From positions 1 to 28,319 of the forward strand of contig CAXBBG010000007.1 in the NCBI GenBank assembly GCA_963974105.1: a stretch of DNA of 28,319 nucleotides. Direction: 5' to 3'. The notes beneath the pieces are model-generated. The model saw nothing but the letters and a program-made list of their open reading frames with translations, did no database searches and was not told where the DNA came from. Below, piece by piece: positions 23,002 to 28,319 of this stretch. Positions within the stretch are counted from its first letter, which is position 1. Every line of letters starts with the position of its first letter. This stretch comes from UBA2136 sp963974105 (lineage in GTDB: Bacteria > Pseudomonadota > Alphaproteobacteria > UBA2136). The position numbers were made by a program, and so were the translations under genes.

Positions 23002-23457
23002 TTATTTCTTCGCAATGATGTTTGCAACATCAAGAGCGGCTGGTTTTTGAGCTGCATGTGGGTGTTCTGCACCCGCATATACGTGTAGCTTACCAAACAT
23101 TGTACGACCAAGTTTAGTTTTAGGCATCATGCGCTTAATAGCACGTTCTACAACACGTTCAGGGTGCTTACCATCAAGTTCAGTTTCAGCGTTGATAGAC
23201 TTTAGACCACCTGGGTAGCCTGTGTGCCAGTGGTGTGTAAGAGTTGTCATCTTACGACCAGTTAGGCGCACTTTATCAGCGTTGATGATGATGATGTTGT
23301 CACCACCGTCTACGTGTGCTGTGAAAGAAGCTTTGTGTTTACCTTTAAGGCGTGTTGCTACCGTTGAAGCCATGCGACCAAGTGGTAGATCTGTTGCGTC
23401 AACAACAAACCATCCGCGTGTTACTTCAGCAGGTTTTTGACTTACTGTTAAGTTCAT
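23002..23457 (-). CDS. rplM: 50S ribosomal protein L13
   Basis: L13 is an early-assembling 50S protein bound to 23S rRNA. The 151-residue product shows the family motifs RGWFVVDATDLPLGRMAS, GDNIIIINADKV, and RVVERAIKRMMPKTKLGR. AGGAA precedes the ATG by 8 nt. It is transcribed from a near-consensus promoter through a leader of about 165 nt with two hairpins. In E. coli L13 represses its own operon through the mRNA leader; a similar arrangement is plausible here. Confidence 0.98.
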   Translation of the reverse strand: MNLTVSQKPAEVTRGWFVVDATDLPLGRMASTVATRLKGKHKASFTAHVDGGDNIIIINADKVRLTGRKMTTLTHHWHTGYPGGLKSINAETELDGKHPERVVERAIKRMMPKTKLGRTMFGKLHVYAGAEHPHAAQKPAALDVANIIAKK

Positions 23458-23624
23458 TTAATTATTCCTAATAAAAAATTTATATCTGCGTATCTCTTAA
23501 CAAGGCTTTATAAAAAGGCACCTTGTCCTTTTAGCTTAGAGAAAAAAAACTTCGTTCATTCAATGCATTAAAAGAGCCACCCTACGCTTGCTTATCATTA
23601 TCAAAGCAAATAGGTGGAACCTCA
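23458..23624 (-). promoter_or_regulatory. Structured 5' leader of rplM-rpsI
   Basis: The predicted leader between the promoter and the rplM start has two stems on the minus strand. Stem 1 (23617-23577) pairs CCACC..TA..TTGCTT with AAGCAA..TA..GGTGG across a small internal loop, with an AT-rich apical loop. Stem 2 (23526-23500) pairs ACAAGG with CCTTGT. It is a candidate for L13 autoregulation. No small-molecule riboswitch was recognised. Confidence 0.5.
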
Positions 23625-23630
23625 AGCGCG

Positions 23631-23659
23631 TTTATAAGCCATATACCCTGCCCTGTCAA
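23631..23659 (-). promoter_or_regulatory. Promoter of rplM-rpsI
   Basis: On the minus strand TTGACA (23654-23659), 17 bp, TATAAA (23631-23636). This is the closest to consensus in the window, fitting a highly expressed ribosomal operon. Confidence 0.85.
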
Positions 23660-23692
23660 CACTAAAAGCACAATAAAAACACAGACAAAGCG

Positions 23693-24523
23693 TTAAATTG
23701 GCAGTGTATATCCTTCGTTACAGCATTCGCCCCATTCCTTACGGAAGTCTTCGAGGTATGTTTTTTCTTTGCCGTGGGTTTTAATGTAGCTCAAAATTTC
23801 TTCAACCGACTGATTATAGCTAATGGTTGATGTGGCGCCTGTGTGTTGCTGAAAACGCAGATACAGTAAATATGTATTTAAAACATCGGCCTCGCAATAA
23901 TGGCGAATGCCTGCAATGTCGCCTGCATCAAACATTTTACTCACGTTGCTGCCATCCACGCCAAATTTGCCAGGGTAACCAAGAATAGAACAAACCTCGT
24001 TCATTTTGCATTTAGCAGAAGCCCCATAGTCGCTTAGTTGCTCAATCAGGTCACAGTGAAAGTCCGCACTGTAACGAGAGCTATAATTTTCCCACTTGTT
24101 TGACTTGTCATGCAGGGCTTTTGCCTGCACGCCATATTTCATGGCACGGTACTTTAAAACAGGCAGGTCAAAGCCACGCCCATTATAACTCACCAAACGT
24201 GGTGTACTTTTATCGAAGTATTTAAAGAAACCTTCCACCAAGCCTTTTTCACTGTCACTTTGACCGCTTTCAAGACGCTTGAGCTCATAAAACTCCTCGC
24301 CTCCGTCACGGTGAATTTCAGCTTCTAGAAATGAAATAGCCGCTACTTTCCACAATGGTTGGCGTGGAAATGCATTTTTACCGCCTGTCAATTCAAGGTG
24401 ATAACGTTCAATTTCGGCGCGTAATTCGCCCAAGTCATCGCTTTTAAAGCCTGTTAGGTTACGCACAGCGTCGGTGTCTGGAATGGTTTCAATGTCAAAA
24501 ACAAATAGTTTATTATGGCGCAT
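23693..24523 (-). CDS. 3'-5' exonuclease related to the PolB exonuclease domain
   Basis: The 276-residue protein has the DEDDy arrangement: D10 and E12 in FDIET, D119 in YNGRGFDLPVL, and Y209 with D213 in HYCEADVLNTYLL. These metal ligands point to a stand-alone 3'-5' exonuclease of the type annotated 'predicted 3'-5' exonuclease related to the exonuclease domain of PolB'. No polymerase domain is present. Its substrate and partners are unknown. The ribosome-binding site is only AAGAAGAA. It is divergent from sfsA, another nuclease gene, with 67 bp between them, and no clear terminator separates it from the rplM promoter downstream. Confidence 0.87.
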   Translation of the reverse strand: MRHNKLFVFDIETIPDTDAVRNLTGFKSDDLGELRAEIERYHLELTGGKNAFPRQPLWKVAAISFLEAEIHRDGGEEFYELKRLESGQSDSEKGLVEGFFKYFDKSTPRLVSYNGRGFDLPVLKYRAMKYGVQAKALHDKSNKWENYSSRYSADFHCDLIEQLSDYGASAKCKMNEVCSILGYPGKFGVDGSNVSKMFDAGDIAGIRHYCEADVLNTYLLYLRFQQHTGATSTISYNQSVEEILSYIKTHGKEKTYLEDFRKEWGECCNEGYTLPI

Positions 24524-24590
24524 GATTTCTTCTTTAATTCTTTTATGTTATAAAACCACACTATAAAGAATTAAGATAAGGAATACAAGG

Positions 24591-25304
24591 TTGGCTATAC
24601 ATACATTTCAAACACCTCTCATTCAAGCAAGTTTTATAAAACGCTACAAACGTTTTTTTGTGGACGCAAAACTTGAAGACGGTACCGTTATTACCAGCCA
24701 CACCAACAATACAGGTTCTATGAAAGGCTTGCTTGAAAACAACCCAACCGCTTATTTCACACCCAATAACGACCCCAAACGTAAACTTAAATTTGCCTTA
24801 GAAATGGTGGATAATGGTACAAGCTTAGTGGGCGTGAACACAAGCATTCCTAACAGCCTTGTATTTGAAAGCATTACCGCAGGAGATGTGCCCGAGCTTA
24901 CAGGCTATGCTAACGCTAAGCGTGAAGTAAAGTATGGCAAGGAAGGCAAGTCACGCATTGACGTTTTTTTGTCAGATGATCATAAGCCAGATTGCTACGT
25001 TGAAGTTAAAAACACAACGCTTAAAGTAGGCAACCAAGCGCAGTTCCCCGATGCTGTGACAAGCCGTGGCACAAAACACCTAGAAGAACTTATATTAGAG
25101 GTTGAAAAAGGCCACCGTGCCGTTATGTTTTATTTAGCCCAGCGCAGCGACTGCACAAGTTTTAGCACCGCAAACGACATTGACCCCGTTTACAGCGAAA
25201 CCTTAAAAAAAGCCATTCAAGCTGGCGTTGAAGTTTTATGTTACAGCTGTACGCTTAGCCCTCAAAACATTCAACTTGGTAAAAAACTCCCGATTGATCT
25301 GTAA
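24591..25304 (+). CDS. sfsA: SfsA family DNA-binding/nuclease protein
   Basis: SfsA was found as a sugar-fermentation-stimulation protein in E. coli and is now regarded as a nuclease-like DNA-binding protein; its physiological role is unsettled. The 237 residues carry the family features: FIKRYKRFFVDAKLEDG, HTNNTGSMKGLL, SRIDVFL, the nuclease-like YVEVKNTTL (Glu-x-Lys of a PD-(D/E)xK-like core), FPDAVTSRGTKHLEEL and RAVMFYLAQRSDC. The start is TTG, supported by AAGGA about 10 nt upstream; no ATG fits the conserved N-terminus. It is divergent from the exonuclease gene. Confidence 0.93.
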   Translation: MAIHTFQTPLIQASFIKRYKRFFVDAKLEDGTVITSHTNNTGSMKGLLENNPTAYFTPNNDPKRKLKFALEMVDNGTSLVGVNTSIPNSLVFESITAGDVPELTGYANAKREVKYGKEGKSRIDVFLSDDHKPDCYVEVKNTTLKVGNQAQFPDAVTSRGTKHLEELILEVEKGHRAVMFYLAQRSDCTSFSTANDIDPVYSETLKKAIQAGVEVLCYSCTLSPQNIQLGKKLPIDL

Positions 25305-25332
25305 ACAAACTCAACCTCGAACATGGTTTTTA

Positions 25333-25361
25333 TTGAAAATGCACTCAATTACCTATATAAA
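25333..25361 (+). promoter_or_regulatory. Promoter of map and downstream genes
   Basis: TTGAAA (25333-25338), 17 bp, TATAAA (25356-25361), 38 nt before the map ATG. It can drive map-radC-MBL-bolA-grxD, as no terminator is seen between them. Confidence 0.7.
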
Positions 25362-25399
25362 CGTATCATAATTTTAATTAACAAATAAGCAGAGGTCCC

Positions 25400-26191
25400 A
25401 TGAAGGTTAAACCAAAAAACAACGTCGAACTTGAAAAAATGCGCGCAGCTGGCAAACTTGCCGCTGAAGTTTTAGATTACATCACACCTTTTGTGAAGGT
25501 GGGCGTTTCCACACTTGAACTGAACGACCTTTGTGCCGAATTCACCGAAAAAGCAGGCGCTATTTCAGCACCCTTAAATTATCGTGGGTTCCCTAAGTCA
25601 ATTTGCACAAGCTTAAACGACGTGGTTTGCCACGGTATTCCTGCTGCTGAAGACATTCTTAAAGACGGCGATATTTTAAATATTGATGTCACCGTTATTC
25701 TTGAAAAATTCCACGGCGATACATCACGCATGTTCCTTGTGGGCAATGTTTCTGACGAAAATAAAAAACTTGTTCAAGACACCTACGACGCTATGATGGT
25801 GGGTATTAACAGCATTAAGTCTGGCACAGATGTGAGCGATATTGGCTGTGCGATCGAAGAATTTATTGCGCCTAAAGGTTATGGCATTGTCCGCGAATAT
25901 TGTGGCCACGGCATTGGTAAAGTTTTCCATAGCGACCCAATGGTCGTGCATTACGCCACACATAACAAAGACTACAGCATGAAACTACGCAAAGGGCATA
26001 CCTTTACCGTCGAACCAATGATTAACATTGGAGTGGCTGGCAATGAGCTTATGGACGATGAGTGGACAGTACGCACGCTTGACCGTAAAAACTCAGCACA
26101 GTTTGAACACACCATCGCTGTCACAGATGAAGGTGTAGAAATTTTAACAACGTCACCTGCTGGGCACACTTGCCCTCCATATAAAATTTAA
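25400..26191 (+). CDS. map: Methionine aminopeptidase, type I
   Basis: This cytosolic metalloprotease removes the initiator methionine from nascent proteins. The 263 residues match type I enzymes, with all metal ligands in place: D96 and D107 (NIDVTVILEKFHGDTSR), H170 (CGHGIG), E205 (FTVEPMI) and E236 (QFEHTIAV). The substrate-pocket histidine H79 lies in NDVVCHGIP. There is no N-terminal zinc-finger extension. GAGG lies 6 nt before the ATG. radC follows after 16 nt. The map-radC neighbourhood is common in alphaproteobacteria. Confidence 0.97.
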   Translation: MKVKPKNNVELEKMRAAGKLAAEVLDYITPFVKVGVSTLELNDLCAEFTEKAGAISAPLNYRGFPKSICTSLNDVVCHGIPAAEDILKDGDILNIDVTVILEKFHGDTSRMFLVGNVSDENKKLVQDTYDAMMVGINSIKSGTDVSDIGCAIEEFIAPKGYGIVREYCGHGIGKVFHSDPMVVHYATHNKDYSMKLRKGHTFTVEPMINIGVAGNELMDDEWTVRTLDRKNSAQFEHTIAVTDEGVEILTTSPAGHTCPPYKI

Positions 26192-26207
26192 GGGTTACAC
26201 AGAAGGT

Positions 26208-26885
26208 ATGAGCGACCACGCCATAGGACACAGAGAAAGACTGCGCACACGCTTTTTAAATGTGGGCGTTGACGCTTTTGCAGACTATGAAATTTTAGAG
26301 CTCTTACTGATGCAAAGCATTACCCGTAAGGACGTAAAGCCCTTAGCTAAAGACCTTATTAAACAGTTTGGCACTCTAGCCAAAGTGCTTGACGCAGACT
26401 ACGAAGACTTATTAGCTTGCAAAGGTGTGGGCGAACGTACAGCCTTCAGCTTAAAACTGGCTGCAGGTGTTAATAAGTCTTACAGCAAAAACCAAGTTCA
26501 AGAAAAAATAAACCTCGGCAGTTATTTTGAATTGGTGGACTACCTATACACCAAGCTTTCATCTCTTACCCATGAAGAATTTCACGCTATTTATCTCGAC
26601 AGCAAAAACAACCTCATTAAAGATGAATGTATTTTTAGAGGATCTGTTAACTCCTCTGCCGTTTATCCCCGTGAAGTTTTAAAGCAAGCTATTAAACACG
26701 GTGCATGCAGTTTGGTCGTTTGTCATAACCACCCAAGCGGCGACCCTGCCCCTTCAATGGACGACGACTTTTTAACAGCCGAACTTAGCACTGCCGCACG
26801 TACGCTTAACATTAAGCTGATTGATCATGTTATTATTGGTAAAGGCGAACATTACAGCTATGCCGATTCAGGAAAGCTTATTTAA
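26208..26885 (+). CDS. radC: RadC family protein (JAB/MPN metalloprotease-like)
   Basis: The 225 residues contain an N-terminal helix-hairpin-helix region (GHRERLRTRFL, then LLACKGVGERTA at about 68-79). A C-terminal JAMM-type domain follows with the metal motif HNHPSGDPAPSMDD (H173, H175, D186) and a preceding glutamate near E123/E124. Despite its name, a role of RadC in DNA repair is not established, and its biochemical activity is uncertain. The last base of its TAA stop is the first base of the next gene's ATG, so the two are translationally coupled. Confidence 0.94.
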   Translation: MSDHAIGHRERLRTRFLNVGVDAFADYEILELLLMQSITRKDVKPLAKDLIKQFGTLAKVLDADYEDLLACKGVGERTAFSLKLAAGVNKSYSKNQVQEKINLGSYFELVDYLYTKLSSLTHEEFHAIYLDSKNNLIKDECIFRGSVNSSAVYPREVLKQAIKHGACSLVVCHNHPSGDPAPSMDDDFLTAELSTAARTLNIKLIDHVIIGKGEHYSYADSGKLI

Positions 26886-27658
26886 TGCGCTTAACGCCCC
26901 TCGCCAGCGGATCAAAAGGCAACTGCACACTCCTGACATGGAATGGTCATAACCACGCCCTTATTGACTGTGGTATCACAACAAAAGCACTCGAAAAAGC
27001 CCTTGAAGCACAAGGAGTAGAGCCCACGCAAATTAGCGCCATTATTGTAACCCACGAACATGGCGACCACATTAGCGGTGTTGCCCCCCTTGCCCGTAAA
27101 TACAACATTGCAACTTACATGACCAAAGGTACTGCCAAATTTGCAGATCTTAAAAAAGTGCCTCTGCGCCATTTTAATTTGCAAAGTACTTTTGAGATTG
27201 AGGGGCTGACATTTACACCGTTTCCTGTGCCGCATGACGCGCGTGAAACATGCGCTTTTACATTTCATCTAAGCCATCAGCCCGAGCATAAAATGGGATA
27301 TTTAACAGACTGCGGACATATTACCCCACATATTGAAAAAATGTTGGCGGGTGTTAAAGCCCTCGCCGTTGAAGCCAACCACTGCCGTGATATGTTACAA
27401 GCAGGCCCTTACCCCTACAGTTTAAAGCAACGTGTTATGGGGCTACAAGGACACCTTTCAAACGAACAAACCGCAGGGTTATTACGCACCCTTGCGCCAA
27501 GCTTAAAAAAAGTCCACCTTATGCATTTAAGCGAAGAAAACAACTGCAAAGAAAAAGCGAAAAACATTTGCCTCGACGCGTTAAACATGCAAAATATAGA
27601 CATGGTGGTGGCCACGCAAAACAACCCAGCCCCACCTCTTGAATATCCATACGAATAG
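26885..27658 (+). CDS. MBL-fold metallo-hydrolase (YycJ-like)
   Basis: The 257-residue protein has the metallo-beta-lactamase fold: N-terminal MRLTPLASGSKGNC, the metal motif THEHGDH (H57, H59, D61, H62), a GYLTDCGH segment providing another ligand, and C-terminal histidines around VHLMHLSEENN. The SGSKGN start resembles YycJ/WalJ-type proteins, for which a nucleic-acid exonuclease role has been proposed. The substrate cannot be read from the sequence. Its ATG overlaps the radC stop by 1 nt and bolA follows after 11 nt. Confidence 0.88.
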   Translation: MRLTPLASGSKGNCTLLTWNGHNHALIDCGITTKALEKALEAQGVEPTQISAIIVTHEHGDHISGVAPLARKYNIATYMTKGTAKFADLKKVPLRHFNLQSTFEIEGLTFTPFPVPHDARETCAFTFHLSHQPEHKMGYLTDCGHITPHIEKMLAGVKALAVEANHCRDMLQAGPYPYSLKQRVMGLQGHLSNEQTAGLLRTLAPSLKKVHLMHLSEENNCKEKAKNICLDALNMQNIDMVVATQNNPAPPLEYPYE

Positions 27659-27669
27659 GAAATAAAAAA

Positions 27670-27918
27670 ATGCTCACCATTCCAGAAATTCAAACCATGA
27701 TAGAAACAGCCTTTCCAAAGGCAAACGTTAAAATTTTAGACCCAATGAATGATGGCGTGCACCTTGGCGCGTTAATTATTAGCGATGAATTTGAAGGTAA
27801 AAATCGCATTGCCCGCCACCGCATGGTTTACAGCGCACTTGGCGACGCTTTTAGCGGCCCTCTTCACGCTTTACAAATTACCACTAAAACAGTCGCAGAA
27901 AATGCTGCTTCTGTTTAA
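27670..27918 (+). CDS. BolA family protein
   Basis: The 82-residue protein matches small BolA-like proteins, which bind monothiol glutaredoxins through a shared [2Fe-2S] cluster and take part in iron regulation or Fe-S trafficking. Visible are the GVHLGALIISDEFEGKNRIARHRMVY core, the invariant histidine region (HRMVY) and LHALQI near the C-terminus. The length points to the IbaG/YrbA-like or BolA3-type group rather than the longer E. coli BolA. AGGAA precedes the ATG. Its partner gene, the CGFS glutaredoxin, follows after 27 nt. Confidence 0.92.
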   Translation: MLTIPEIQTMIETAFPKANVKILDPMNDGVHLGALIISDEFEGKNRIARHRMVYSALGDAFSGPLHALQITTKTVAENAASV

Positions 27919-27945
27919 TTAAAACTTCCAAGAAAGACATAAAAA

Positions 27946-28257
27946 ATGACACCAGAATTAAAAGCAAAAATTGACACTCTTGTAAATGACAACGCTGTTG
28001 TTTTATTTATGAAAGGCAACGCTGACTTCCCAATGTGCGGTTTTAGTGCACGTGTGGCACAAATTTTAAACCACCTCAACATCAAATACGTAGATGTGAA
28101 CATTTTAGAAGATGAGGAAATGCGCGAAGGTATTAAAGTTTACAGCGACTGGCCAACCATTCCACAGCTTTACATCAAAGGCGAATTTATTGGCGGCTGC
28201 GACATTATTTGCGAAATGTTTGAAAGCGGTGAGCTACAAGACGCTATTGCGGCTTAA
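27946..28257 (+). CDS. grxD: Monothiol glutaredoxin (CGFS type)
   Basis: This 103-residue protein carries the monothiol active site CGFS (31-34) within VVLFMKGNADFPMCGFSAR, and the glutathione-binding WPTIPQLYIKGEFIGGCDI. CGFS glutaredoxins bind a [2Fe-2S] cluster between two subunits with glutathione and hand clusters on, often with a BolA partner, here the preceding gene. The ribosome-binding site is purine-rich only. The last codons, coding LQDAIAA and stop, are repeated downstream at 28268-28319, up to the window edge. Confidence 0.96.
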   Translation: MTPELKAKIDTLVNDNAVVLFMKGNADFPMCGFSARVAQILNHLNIKYVDVNILEDEEMREGIKVYSDWPTIPQLYIKGEFIGGCDIICEMFESGELQDAIAA

Positions 28258-28319
28258 AGACCATCAGGCTACAAGACGCTATTGCGGCGTAAAGCCACAG
28301 GCTACAAGACGCTATTGCG
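28233..28319. repeat. Tandem copies of the grxD 3' end
   Basis: The 21-bp stretch at 28233-28253 (inside grxD) recurs at 28268-28288 and again at 28301-28319, where the window ends. The periods are 35 and 33 bp. Copy 2 retains the in-frame codons for LQDAIAA plus TAA, with one synonymous change (GCT to GCG). The linkers differ by small deletions, so the copies are diverged. As at the other window edge, the unit begins in the coding end of a gene. Confidence 0.9.

Noticed and set aside
28233..28319. CRISPR-like repeat array at the right end
   Set aside because: The repeats are copies of the grxD coding end, the linkers are near-identical instead of unique spacers, and no cas gene is present.

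Overview
The window looks like a chromosomal piece of an AT-rich alphaproteobacterium (roughly 40% G+C by eye, not computed). The evidence is pepA placed divergently from lptF-lptG-lptD-surA-rsmA, an alphaproteobacterial-type NadD, a bactofilin, the map-radC-MBL-bolA-grxD run, and -10 boxes of the TATAAC/TATAAA kind that fit the Caulobacter-type consensus better than the E. coli one. I cannot place it in a family. No phage, transposon or CRISPR array was seen. The window begins and ends inside tandem repeats, so it may be a complete assembly contig.

Layout. 1-8.2 kb: minus-strand pepA, then the plus-strand outer-membrane biogenesis run lptF, lptG, lptD, surA and rsmA (pdxA, often found between the last two, is absent). 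8.3-12.3 kb: a minus-strand NAD-salvage cluster encoding nicotinate phosphoribosyltransferase, NadD, an unusual Nudix protein and a nicotinamidase-like hydrolase. Together they cover nicotinamide to nicotinate adenine dinucleotide, in three transcription units with their own promoters. 12.5-13.8 kb: a secreted protein of unknown function, a candidate plus-strand small RNA, tRNA-Gly(GCC) and tRNA-Glu(TTC). 14.1-16.5 kb: rluD, a eukaryote-like class I fructose-bisphosphate aldolase, and a 92-residue unknown protein. 16.8-20.5 kb: tolQ-tolR-tolA-tolB closed by a terminator, with no pal and with a broken gene remnant in its place. 20.5-22.4 kb: a minus-strand unit of a membrane coiled-coil protein (DUF6776-like), a bactofilin and a gamma-carbonic-anhydrase-like protein. 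22.5-24.5 kb: rplM-rpsI behind a consensus promoter and a structured leader of about 165 nt, then a PolB-type exonuclease. 24.6-28.3 kb: sfsA, map, radC, an MBL-fold hydrolase, bolA and grxD.

Most genes are housekeeping. Envelope assembly dominates: LPS export by LptF/G/D, porin folding by SurA, and cell-envelope constriction by Tol. The points most worth a second look are the tandem repeats that copy the last codons of pepA and grxD at the two window ends, the gene remnant after tolB, the NAD-salvage cluster with its odd Nudix protein, the orphan sRNA-like locus, the rplM leader, and the uniform promoter grammar.
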